Positions 41,785-51,856 of a stretch of 64,000 bases of DNA are shown here, piece after piece. Source of the DNA: Phialocephala subalpina (lineage: Eukaryota; Ascomycota; Leotiomycetes; Helotiales; Mollisiaceae). Each line of letters opens with the position of its first letter. Position 1 is the stretch's first letter. A program made the position numbers and the translations under genes. The notes beneath the pieces are model-generated. The model did not search any database. It was not told the DNA's origin and saw only the letters and a program-made list of their open reading frames with translations. The stretch spans positions 66,782 through 130,781 of the forward strand of contig FJOG01000009.1 in the NCBI GenBank assembly GCA_900073065.1. The letters are read 5' to 3'.

Positions 41785-44487
41785 TCCCAAGTATATAGCG
41801 AATAATGGCTATATCGTCGACTGGATATGTGCTATAAGCACGGAGTACGTTGCTACGCAAGCTTTCCTCGACGAAAACCACGATAGACCCGAATATGTGT
41901 CCTCGAATAATAACAACGATTATACACTTAGCAAAATTGGGAGACACAACGTCGTTATTGCCGTTTTATTTGACGGGGAATACGGCACAACTTCTGCGGC
42001 GATAGTGGCAAGAGACATGCAGTACAGCTTCCCGAATATCAAGATCGGTCTAATAGTTGGCATTAGCGGCGGTGCGCCAAGCCCAACGCACGACATCCAT
42101 CTTAGCGACATTGTGGTGAGCGCCCCGCGCGATAAGAAGGGTGGCGTATTCTAGTATGACTTCGGCAAGACGATATAAGATTAGAGATTTCAAACCACGG
42201 GGTTCTTAAATCAACTACTAGCGATCTTACGAATTGTAATGAACGGACTCAAAGCACAATACGAATTGAAAGGGCATCAGCTCGAAACGGCTATTAGCCA
42301 TGCTATTCAAGAGAACCCAAAGCTACGTAAGAAGTACAAGCGGCCAAACTCGAGCAACGAAAGGCTATATCGATCAGAAATCACTTACTCGACGAACGAC
42401 GCAATAAACTGTGAGATAGTCTATAGTAATAATCCATTAAAGTTAGTTTTGCGACTTAAACGGAGCGAAAATAAAGATAACCCAGAAATTTATTACGGCT
42501 TAATTGCGTCTACAAACCAATTGATGAAAGATGCTACGGTTCGAGATCGACTTGCAGCGGAAATAGACGTTCTGTGTTTTAAGATAGAAGTAGTAGGGCT
42601 AATAAATCACTTCCCGTGCTTAGTAATCCGAGGCATATGCGACTACTTAGACTCGCACAAGAACAAAGAATGGTAAGGCTATGCAGCGATAGCGGCAGCG
42701 GTATATACGAAGGATTTTCTCTATCGGATTCCTCTTAATAAAATCGAAGCTGAGAAAAAGATTAGAGAGACTCTTTCGCATAGTTAGTTCTTTTGTAACG
42801 TCTGCAAGTTTTGTGACTACTAATATTATATTAGTTCTTCACACTATGTCTAGAATTGAAGCACATCTTAAAACGATGGGATATAAATTGAATAATGATA
42901 AAGATATGAAGATTTTTAATTAGTTTACCCCGATTAATTACGACCCCTAATAAAGCGACTACTTAAAGAGGCGATAATTAGGAACTGGCCAATGGCTCTT
43001 AGATTCAGCAGAGTACTAAGCATGGCTGAAGACCAAAAAACAGACGCTATTCTATTTAGGCATTCTAAGAGCAGGAAAGACAATCTTTACAGCTATCGTT
43101 GTTGATGACTTCACTACACGGGTTTCTAGCGACCCAACTATTGGCGTCGCGTACATTTACTGCAATTTCCAATAGTAAAGCACGCAGAAAATCGACGACT
43201 TAATGGCGAGTCTACTAAAACAATTAGCTCAGGGCTAGTCTTCTCTGCTAGAGAGCGTGAAAAATCTTTATAATTAGTATAAAACAAAGCGAATACGGCT
43301 ATTATTCGACGAGATTTTGAGAGTTCTCCAATTTGTAGCGAAAATGTATTCGAGAGCCTTTATTATCGTCGACGCACTTGATGAATGCTAAGTATTTGAT
43401 GATAGTCGGACGAGATTTCTGTTAGAGCTTTTCAGCCTTTAAATACGGCACGAAGTAAACATTTTTGCAACTTCGAAGTTCATTCTACAAATTATTGATC
43501 AGTTCAATAGTAGCGTGCCATTAGAGATCCGTGCCTATAATGAAGATGTGCGAAAATATTTGGATGGCCGTATATTACAATCGGAATCGAAGTTTTTAAA
43601 GACTTACTGTGAAAAAATCAAAACTGAGATCACAAAAGCAGTTAGTGGAATATACGTCTTTTCTTATATTGTTTTAGTGAACTACTAAACTAATATTCTC
43701 TTAGGTTTCTCTTAGTACAGTTCTATTTCGACTCTATAAGAACGAAGAAAACACTCAATAAAGTCGAAAAGGCTTTAGAAGGCCTTCTAATGGGTTCTTA
43801 AGCATATAATCACGCGTATAAAGACGCTATGGAGCGAATCAAAGCGCAAGATACAGATTCTCGGGAGCTTATAGAGTATATTCTGTCGTGGATTATTTGT
43901 GCTAAAAGGCACTTTATTACATTGGAGCTTCAGTACGCTTTTGCAATAGAAGTTGGTAAGCTCAAACTTGACAAAGGAAACTTCACACAGATTGAAAACA
44001 TAGTCTTTGTGTGTGCCGGATTGGTCACGGTCGATGAAGAGACTAATATCATCAAACTAGTCCACTATACAATATAGGAATACTTCGAGCGGATACAAAA
44101 CTATTGGTTCTTAAATGCGGAGACTGATATCACAGCAATTTGCGTCACTTACTTCTCGTTCTGTGTCTTTGATAGCGGGTTTTGTCCAACGGACGCCGAG
44201 TTTGAGGAGCGGCTCTAGTTGAATTCGCTCTATGACTACGCTGCACATAACTGGGGATGTTATGCTCGCGTAGCTTCGGCAGAGGTGGAACAGTTGATTG
44301 TACGACTACTTGAGAGTGGAGCCAAGGTATCTAGCTCTAGTCAGGCTATGATGGCTTCTAGAGGCTACTCTAACTACAGTCAAGAGGCGCCAAGGCGAAT
44401 GATAGGAGTACACTTTGCAGCATACTTCGGACGAGTAGAAACGACGATGACCTTACTCAAGAATAGACATGACCTGGACTCCAAGGA

Positions 44488-46105
44488 TACCTATGGTCGG
44501 ACGGCGCTGTCATATGCTGCAGCGCATGGGCACGAGGCAGTGGTGAAGCTGCTGCTAGAGAAAGGCGCTGAGCTGGAGACCAAAGACGAGTATTATGGTA
44601 GCCGAACGCCGCTGTCATGGGCTGCAGAGGATGGGCACGAGGCAGTGGTGAAGCTGCTGCTAGAGAAAGGCGCTGAGCTAGAGACCAAAGATGATTATGG
44701 TCGAACGCCGCTGTCATGGGCTGCAGAGGATGGGCACGAGGCAGTGGTGAAGCTGCTGCTAGAGAAAGGCGCTGAGCTAGAGACCAAAGATGATTGTGGT
44801 CGAACGCCGCTGTCATATGCTGCAATGTATGGGCACGAGGCAGTGGTGAAGCTGCTGCTAGAGAAAGGCGCTGAGCTGGAGACTAAAGACAAAGATTTTG
44901 GTCGAACGCCGCTGTCATGGGCTGCAAACAATGGGCACGAGGCAGTGGTGAAGCTGCTGCTAGAGAAAGGCGCTGAGCTGGAGACTAAAAATGATNNNNN
45001 NNNNNNNNNNNNNNNNNNNNNNNNNNNNNNNNNNNNNNNNNNNNNNNNNNNNNNNNNNNNNNNNNNNNNNNNNNNNNNNNNNNNNNNNNNNNNNNNNNNN
45101 NNNNNNNNNNNNNNNNNNNNNNNNNNNNNNNNNNNNNNNNNNNNNNNNNNNNNNNNNNNNNNNNNNNNNNNNNNNNNNNNNNNNNNNNNNNNNNNNNNNN
45201 NNNNNNNNNNNNNNNNNNNNNNNNNNNNNNNNNNNNNNNNNNNNNNNNNNNNNNNNNNNNNNNNNNNNNNNNNNNNNNNNNNNNNNNNNNNNNNNNNNNN
45301 NNNNNNNNNNNNNNNNNNNNNNNNNNNNNNNNNNNNNNNNNNNNNNNNNNNNNNNNNNNNNNNNNNNNNNNNNNNNNNNNNNNNNNNNNNNNNNNNNNNN
45401 NNNNNNNNNNNNNNNNNNNNNNNNNNNNNNNNNNNNNNNNNNNNNNNNNNNNNNNNNNNNNNNNNNNNNNNNNNNNNNNNNNNNNNNNNNNNNNNNNNNN
45501 NNNNNNNNNNNNNNNNNNNNNNNNNNNNNNNNNNNNNNNNNNNNNNNNNNNNNNNNNNNNNNNNNNNNNNNNNNNNNNNNNNNNNNNNNNNNNNNNNNNN
45601 NNNNNNNNNNNNNNNNNNNNNNNNNNNNNNNNNNNNNNNNNNNNNNNNNNNNNNNNNNNNNNNNNNNNNNNNNNNNNNNNNNNNNNNNNNNNNNNNNNNN
45701 NNNNNNNNNNNNNNNNNNNNNNNNNNNNNNNNNNNNNNNNNNNNNNNNNNNNNNNNNNNNNNNNNNNNNNNNNNNNNNNNNNNNNNNNNNNNNNNNNNNN
45801 NNNNNNNNNNTGGTCAAACGCCGCTGTCATGTGCTGCATTTAGCGGGCACGAGGCCGTGGTTAAGCAGCTGCTAGAGAAAGGCGCTGAGCTGGAGAACAA
45901 AGACAAGGAGTATGGTCGAACGCCGCTGTCATGGGCTGCATGGGCTCCACCGAATGGGCACGAGGCAGTGGTGAAGCTGCTGCTAGAGAAAGGAGCTGAG
46001 CTGGAGACTAAAGATAATAATGGTCGAACGCCGCTGTCATATGCTGCAATGTATGGGTACGAGGCAGTAGCGAAGCTGCTGCTAGAGAAGGGCGCAAGAC
46101 ACCAC
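44488..46105 (+). repeat. Near-identical ankyrin-coding tandem repeats, ~99-bp unit
   Basis: Eight units are visible, five before and three after the N-run. Each codes for G-R-T-P-L-S-x-A-A-x-x-G-H-E-A-V-V-K and L-L-L-E-K-G-A-E-L-E-T-K-D. The DNA is almost the same from unit to unit; differences cluster in a few positions of each unit, such as W/Y after L-S and the two residues before G-H-E-A. Two units have one or two extra codons, and one has a longer insertion (W-A-P-P-N). No RIP-type change is seen here. Confidence 0.93.
44996..45810. other. Assembly gap (815 N) in the ankyrin repeats
   Basis: The gap begins and ends inside repeat units. Near-identical 99-bp repeats are hard to assemble, so the true number of units is unknown. 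The gap length corresponds to roughly eight units. Confidence 0.95.
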
Positions 46106-46322
46106 AATAGTCTATGATTACAAAATCTTTGCATTTTATATACTATAGAATGTTGCCACCCGACATATCTAGCATATTCTAGAAACTACGCCAAGAACAT
46201 TTAAGGAGGCTTCAACTGTCCGCGTGTTACAGTAACATAACCACTTCATTTCTAACCCTATGTCTCTTCTTTAGCCATCATTATTTTATTCTACTTAACT
46301 ATAGTATCTTTAGTATGCTCAG

Positions 46323-46445
46323 AAGCTGAGCGCCCAGTGCCTAGCGCGACGCCAAATAATTGTAAGATTGTGTTCTATCAGGTGCTGTGCTATACAAGCA
46401 CATATTGTTATACCACGTGCTACCCCGCCAAAAAGTTCAAACCTA
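46323..46445 (+). repeat. Right copy of the diverged ~130-bp direct repeat
   Basis: This is the counterpart of 40991-41125, in the same orientation. It lies just inside the right inverted arm. About 95 bp between it and the arm, and the ~200 bp after the NLR stop, hold nothing recognisable. Confidence 0.6.
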
Positions 46446-46540
46446 TGTGACTTCTAAAACTATTACTTCTATAGATGTACTATATCGCAGCATAGCTCTA
46501 GTCATAAAGGAGACACTTGTGGAGTTCTAAACTTTTATAG

Positions 46541-46836
46541 CGTGCGAACCTCCGATGTTTATAAACAAATCCTGCAGTAGATAAGTCACACGGTCAGAAA
46601 TAATAGAACGAGCAATACGAGATGCGAGAGGTCAGAGAAGTGTTGCCTGCGCGGTCAGCTCCCCAGGTTCTAAGTACACAGGACGCAGCGGCTAGCTTTA
46701 ATGGAGGTTGCCCAGGTACTTCGGAGTACAAGGGATGACAAAGGAGCTAAGCGCCAGCGCCAAAAATGGACGAGGTGGTCTGTGCTCACAATTTTTTTTT
46801 AGGCGAAAGGGACGAAGCCGATTTTGCAAGTGACTG
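46541..46836 (-). repeat. Right inverted-repeat arm
   Basis: This is the reverse-complement copy of the left arm, without the MITE. It keeps GTACTTCGGAGTAC at the site where the MITE inserted on the left, and ends CGATTTTGCAAGTGACTG before TA. Confidence 0.85.
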
Positions 46837-47030
46837 TAGTGGATCGGCCATAATTTAAACTAATCAGTGTGCCTGTAAGCTGCACGGACATTCACCCAGC
46901 GACACGGAACGAGGTGATCATGACACAAATTTCAACCTCAGCTTCTACGACTCTATGTCAGTACTTCGTCTTCTTACAAAGTCGCTCTTGATGAGCATCC
47001 AGCGCTGTCTTCGCAATCAACACCATAGCC

Positions 47031-48874
47031 ATGATTGACGATATCATCGAGACAGGGACTGCGATCATACGGTGGGATGTGAGATTGACCGCCATTGCCA
47101 GCTTCCTCCTTATATTCATCGTTACACAAGCTACCACTTTCATACGATCCAAGATTGCTCTTTCAGCCAGAGACGATGGCAAAACACCGCCCATTGAGCC
47201 GTATTCTATTCCGGTCCTTGGAAATCTCATCTCATTCGCCTTCAACACTAAACCATTTCTCGGAAAGATCATGTCAGTTCCCGAATCACGGTTCTGGATA
47301 ACTGAAGCTGATAAACATGCTGCAGAAAGACTTATGGACCGAATGTTCCAGTCCGGATCCGGGTACTCAATAGAAAGATCTATTTTATTTCAGGTTCAGA
47401 AAGTGTGCTTGCTTTATTCCGAAGCTCTCGAGACCTCACCACCGTACCCACCGCGATTCTTGTCTTGGAGGGTGCCTTTGGCAGCCCAGCTTCAGTGAGA
47501 CCGGCATATGAGAGAGACAATACTGGAATCTTCAAGGAACCACTTCCTGGAAGCAACAATCTCGAGCCGCATAATCGCATCTTCCACAACAGTCACAAGG
47601 GTCTTCACAAGACGCTGCAAGGCAATGCGCTGATCGAGCTCGCCGATCGGTTCCTGAAGAACCTCGAAAAGGAACTCTCGTCTCTAGAGGTCGGGTATGA
47701 ATGGACTGATGTTCCAGATATCTACAGAATCATCCAGGAGACTGTGTTCAGAGCGTCAACTGAAGCTATCTGCGGACCTCACCTATTCAAGCTAAACCCG
47801 GACTTCGTTACCGACTTTTGGGAATTCGATACGCAACTCCCAAATCTGTTCAAGAGCATACCCCGTTGGCTGATTCCCAGGTCCTTCCGCAACAGAGACA
47901 AGTTGACGGCTTGCATCATGAAATGGCACAAGTTTGCACAAGAGCATGTCGATGCTACGGATCCTGATCTCGAGGATGTGGAGTGGGAGGAATATTTTGG
48001 AGCAAGAGTAATGAGGGAACGACAGAAAGACTTAGGTCAGATCGATGGGTTCACTGATAAGGCTCTTGCTGCAAGTGACTTGGGCATGGTCTGGGGGTAA
48101 GCTTCTGCTGCCGTTAACGTGTGACCTTCTGTACTAACAAATCCCAGCTCAAACGCAAACATCGTTCCCATAATCGGCTGGGAAATCCTAGACGTCCTCT
48201 TCCGCCCAACCGTCCTCACCCAAACCCTCCACGCAATCACCGAATGCTCCTCCCCCAACTTAACCGGCGTCGCCGCCCTCCAAATGTCTAAACTAGTCGC
48301 CAACCCCTTGCTACAATCAATCTACACAGAAGAACTCCGCATCCGAAACGGTGTCATCATCCAACGAGCCCCCGTCTCCGAAGGTTTCAAGATCGGACGC
48401 TGGTTATTCCCGAAAGATGACTTGATTACTGTATCAAGCTGGCATGAACAGCGTGACCGTTCTGTATGGAATGAAGGGCCTGTGAACGGGGAGTTTCATT
48501 CTGTTGAAGATTTTTGGGCTGAACGATTCATCGTCTACCCTAACGATCCCAACTCTGGCCCTCGCAAGCCCAACCCCAATTCAAAAGTCAAGCCGCAAAT
48601 ACTAGGAAAAGGAGAGGACAACAAGCCAAGATTCACAGCAGACGCAATGACGGGTTCATTCTTCCCATACGGAGGTGGACAGACGATATGTCCGGGAAGG
48701 TTTTATGCGAAGCAAGAAGCTATTGGTGCTTTGGCGATGTTCTTGACGATGTTTGATGTTGAGCTCAAGGATAAAGAGAAGATGCCGGAGCCTAATCTTG
48801 ACTACTTTCCTTTTGGAGTCATTCCACCAGTAGGGAAGGTTCCTGTTAGGATGAGAAGAAGGCGATTTGAATAA
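47031..48874 (+). CDS. Cytochrome P450, CYP7/CYP8-like
   Basis: Three exons (47031-47272, 47326-48096, 48148-48874) give 579 residues. One N-terminal membrane anchor (A-S-F-L-L-I-F-I-V-T) is followed by the proline-rich hinge P-P-I-E-P-Y-S-I-P-V-L-G-N. The K-helix E399-E-L-R402 and the heme loop F-P-Y-G-G-G-Q-T-I-C519-P-G are intact. The I-helix reads V-W-G-S-N-A-N-I-V-P without the usual acid-Thr pair, as in CYP7/CYP8-type enzymes. It is bound to the ER and oxidises, or rearranges, a lipophilic substrate, possibly a sterol or oxylipin; this is inference from the subfamily look. The first intron uses the donor GTCAGT. It begins 195 bp beyond the right inverted arm. Confidence 0.9.
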
Positions 48875-49357
48875 TGATTTCGTTATCGTTGTCTTGCTTG
48901 TCATCTGCAATGCAATAGGCTTCCTGCCATCTTTGAACCCTCCATGCCTATTACAAATGCGAGGCGCATTTCTGTGAAATTGAATTAGTTTATGGTGATA
49001 TCAACGAGATGTCCCAGCTTACCTTGGTATAATGAGCGTTGTTGACTTTTCCTCTTGGAGTCGGCGCTATCAAGTAGTTGAAGATCTTGATCAAAGCAGC
49101 TTTCAATGATTCCGTGGAAGGTTGTAGGGAGAACTGGGGCAGAGACGAAAGAACCTCCGTACCACCCCAAGCTAGTTATTGTGACTCGTTTGAGTAATCC
49201 TGATGATTTGATCACGATCTCACACAAGCAACAGTTGGAACCTTAAGCTGACGCTTCGCATTGGACTCATTTCATTGAAGCTGCATCACTAGCTAGGTCA
49301 TCATTGTCCCAGCACGTTACGGTGACTGGAACCTTAGTTGTGAATCCCAACCTTGTC
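48875..49357. other. Intergenic, nothing recognised
   Basis: This is the 3' flank of the P450. No coding or repeat signal is seen. Confidence 0.45.
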
Positions 49358-49925
49358 TTAGCCCAAGCTATCCAGTTCACTCTGAAGTTTGTCAAAAGTC
49401 ACATACAAAGTATGATGCGGTGGATTCGAAGGCAGCACCTCCTCCCACTCCGCACGCTCAGCACCTGTACGTAGCTCACCGAAATTATTGAAAGTCAACA
49501 AGCACGCAGTCCTCAAATGTCTCAAAGTAACAGCGGTTGTCTCGGCCGATAGGATCTTTGAAAGCATGGATGATGAACCTGATCTCATGCAGGATTGAAA
49601 GAGACTAGAGACCGGCGTCTTCGATGAGAGAACGGATCGAAGATACGGCATTTCTTGTTTGGTGGAGATCGATTCCCACTTCTAGCAGTGTCTCAGAGCA
49701 GAAGATATTCCTTCCTTGACGGCTAGGTATCGGTTGAAGATCTTGCTGGAGGTAGTTCACCAGAAGGCAGGCGAATTTGCTGTATAGAGATCCGTTTACG
49801 CGTGAACTTTGTTGACGGACGATTTTCGGTGGTGTTCGTGGACGAGAGGGCAACCTTAAGGGTTGGAGAAGTCGCCAATGAGGTGGAGGTTGGCGACCTG
49901 ATTGGAAAGCGAAGATGATGAACAT
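49358..49925 (-). pseudogene. Broken gene of unknown family, copy 1
   Basis: From an ATG at 49925 a basic, Pro/Arg-rich N-terminus leads to F-A-C-L-L-V-N-Y-L-Q-Q-D-L-Q-P and Q-G-R-N-I-F. The frame stops at a TAG just after E-D-A-G-L (49605-49607), and homology to copy 2 continues beyond it as S-L-S-I-L-H-E-I-R. A second frame (49358-49651) stays open over the rest. The relative at 51.0-51.5 kb shares C-L-L-x-N-Y-L-Q, G-R-N-I-F and D-A-G-L. I do not recognise the family. An intron spanning the stop is an alternative to a break. Confidence 0.45.
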
Positions 49926-50578
49926 GGTCCCTGGAGATCTTCTCTGTCACGTTGGTCGTTTATGCTTGACGGAGTCTTTGGATCTTATATGATTTCAGGA
50001 AAATCCCAGTTGCAGTATACAATGGATGTGCCTTCAAAGTTATGATTAAAAATTGAATTTTTGTCTTTCAAATCTTTTTATAGTCTTTGTTTTCTAAAAC
50101 AAAGGCTCCGGTTGGGTATGTTTTCTTGTTTTGAGAAACTTAAGACTCTTGACCAGTTTTTTTCGAGCGTGAAAGCCGCACATCCTTTAGGGAGAAGCTG
50201 AGGAGTAGGTAGCTAATTCCTGGTCATTGTTGAGGAAAATCGTCTCAATACGTTAAATGGCAACTTGGAGTTACACCGAGGACTGAGAGAAGTTTTCGCC
50301 TGCGCTCTTTTGCTGCTGCCGACACATTATCTCGCGATAGCAATCTCGCCTTTCTATGCAAACTCGACCGGATTCAAATGCTTATCTCAATGCTTTGGTA
50401 TTTTCTGCGTAGGACACTTCCCCCTCTACACTTCAAAGCAAGTGATTGACAAACTTAGTGAAGTTCTCCCGTCTAACATGCATCGTCTCATTTCCCAAAA
50501 AACCCCATCCAATTCCCCACCCGCTTACAAGTCTCTGAACTGTCCTCTTCCGTCCTCTGCTCTCCGGACTCATCAAAC
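49926..50578. other. Intergenic, nothing supported
   Basis: It contains an open frame at 50265-50582 with one hydrophobic patch (C-A-L-L-L-L-P-T-H-Y-L-A-I-A), but no family, ATG context or splice support. It ends at the MITE target site. Confidence 0.4.
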
Positions 50579-50586
50579 ATAATCAG

Positions 50587-50983
50587 TAGGCTGCTCGTGG
50601 GGGGACCCATGGGGGAAGTTTTAAGATTTTACCCCACCTACAAATACTCTATAGAGTAAGGATATATTGTTACTTCCCCCATAGAAAAACCCGTAGGGCT
50701 TAGCGGGGCCCCATGGGATGCTAAGACTACATAAATGTATAATATATGCATAAAATGTATAATTATATAAAATTCAAGAAAATATGCAAAATTTATATAT
50801 ATATTATACATTTATGTAGTCTTAGCACTCTATGGGGCCCCGTTAAGCCCTATAGAGGAAGTTCTACAAAAAAAAAAACTCCACTTATAGGGGATTCAAA
50901 AACAAAAAACCCCACCCATGGTCCCCCATGGGGCGGGGTGGGAATGGGGTTTTGTACCCCATGGGTTTTTTGCGAGCAGCCTA
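50587..50983. mobile_element. hAT-type foldback MITE, 397 bp
   Basis: The terminal inverted repeats TAGGCTGCTCG...CGAGCAGCCTA are flanked by an exact 8-bp direct duplication ATAATCAG (50579-50586 and 50984-50991). That length is diagnostic of hAT elements. The inside is palindromic on a large scale: GGGCTTAGCGGGGCCCCAT and CTAAGACTACATAAATGTAT on the left recur as reverse complement on the right. Several CCCATGGGG blocks lie near both ends. It has no coding capacity. Confidence 0.9.
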
Positions 50984-51039
50984 ATAATCAGACTCCAGAC
51001 CCTCAAAACCTTCAACACATCCTCGAAATTCAAGTAGTC

Positions 51040-51492
51040 CTAATGATTGGTGTACGAATTCGGTTCCGTAACCACACATTGATTAATCCCAACCCATATC
51101 GCTTCCTCCTTTCCAGGCTCTGCCACCAAGATGTATCCTCCGTCCGAGTCTATGGCTTCGACTTTCGCCAAGATGTGATACTCCCAATTCTCGCGCGGGA
51201 GGGATCTCTTCCATATCTCGATCCAGACACGTACTGTATGAAGGTCCTTGAGTGAGGAGAGACCGGCGTCTTGAATAATCTGAAAGCTAGACTCCAACTG
51301 TGCCTATTGGATGGTTTCGCCGTCTCGCGTCCAGGGATTGAAGATGTTTCTGCCTCGATATCTGGTGGTTGGTCGATGCCAGTCTTGGAGGTAGTTCATC
51401 AGAAGACATCTGAAACGCGTTTCGCGGGTGGCATTTCGGCGTAGAGATCTGGAGAGTATCGCTTCGGCAGGAGTTGGTGGATTTTGAGGCAA
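51040..51492 (-). pseudogene. Broken gene of unknown family, copy 2
   Basis: This paralogue of the locus at 49.4-49.9 kb reads R-C-L-L-M-N-Y-L-Q-D, R-G-R-N-I-F and D-G-E-T-I-Q, then a TAG (51304-51306), and goes on in the same frame as F-Q-I-I-Q-D-A-G-L-S-S-L and V-R-V-W-I-E-I-W-K to a stop at 51040. One nonsense codon, which could have been CAG, splits an otherwise continuous frame. The family and function are unknown. The hAT MITE lies just beyond its 3' end. Confidence 0.5.
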
Positions 51493-51496
51493 GCAT

Positions 51497-51856
51497 ATAG
51501 ACTTAGCATTCTCTGTTCGTAATCCTTGGGACGGATAGTGGGATGCTTATCAGCATGAATCTGGGACGTAAAGAATGCTGATACATTGGATAAAACGCGA
51601 CTTGTGGAACTTTTGGCAAGGAATGGACCCTAACCCTCCGTTTATAATTTACTCCTTCCTTATTTAAAAGAACTCCGCGGACGTTTGATCTCCAAATCTA
51701 GCATCCTCCGCGTTTGTCAGATCTGGCAACTACATCCATCTCCGGGAGGAGAAGTTTGAAGTAGCTTAGACACCACATACTTTCCCCTTAATCGGAGGTT
51801 CTGTCTCTCTCTTTCTCATGAACACAAATGGGTTTGTGTGTTGCAAATCACGCATC
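51497..51856. other. Intergenic, nothing recognised
   Basis: Spacer of 360 bp between the unknown broken gene and the 3' end of the PAP2 gene. Confidence 0.4.

Larger units (their letters stand above)
41785..46117 (+). pseudogene. PNP-NACHT-ankyrin NLR-like gene, RIP-mutated
   Basis: Reading through stops gives a nucleoside-phosphorylase-like domain (about 41800-42760; [15 protein letters not shown] at the start, F-P-C-L-V-I-R-G-I-C-D-Y near the end), a NACHT NTPase (about 42980-44210), and ankyrin repeats (44488-46105). Walker A at 43059-43082 reads G-I-L-R-A-G-K-T, with Pro to Leu and Gly to Arg changes of the C-to-T/G-to-A type. Walker B (I-I-V-D-A-L-D-E-C, 43362-43388) is intact, followed at once by a TAA. 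Other stops at Gln positions are at 42152-42154 (TAG) and 42176-42178 (TAA). After a last stop at 44216-44218 the frame is open to 46117 across a gap. Such proteins are intracellular receptors linked to non-self recognition and cell death in fungi. This copy cannot make a full protein. Confidence 0.87.
40524..46836. mobile_element. Candidate 6.3-kb TIR-bounded element carrying an NLR-like gene
   Basis: The ends start CAGTCACTTGCAAAATCGGC on the left and, as reverse complement, the same 20 bases on the right. Long inverted arms of about 295 bp follow, once a nested MITE is subtracted. Homology stops at the same point on both sides, and both ends abut TA (40522-40523 and 46837-46838), which fits a TA target duplication of the Tc1/mariner-pogo type. 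Between the arms lies one NLR-like gene and no transposase. It may be a non-autonomous element with captured cargo, or two single repeat copies that happen to flank a gene in opposite orientation. Neither arm closes on itself, which speaks for the first reading. Confidence 0.5.

Noticed and set aside
44457..46134. Minus-strand open frames and CRISPR-like regular repeats
   Set aside because: They are the complement of the ankyrin-coding repeats. The units are adjacent without spacers, so this is not a CRISPR array, and the DNA is eukaryotic.
40524..46836. A Starship-type giant element
   Set aside because: No tyrosine recombinase (captain) is visible, the unit is only 6.3 kb, and it has long terminal inverted repeats, which Starships lack.
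50265..50582. A 105-codon frame with a hydrophobic patch, cut by the MITE
   Set aside because: The start context, splice pattern and homology are all lacking. Its end coincides with the MITE target by chance.
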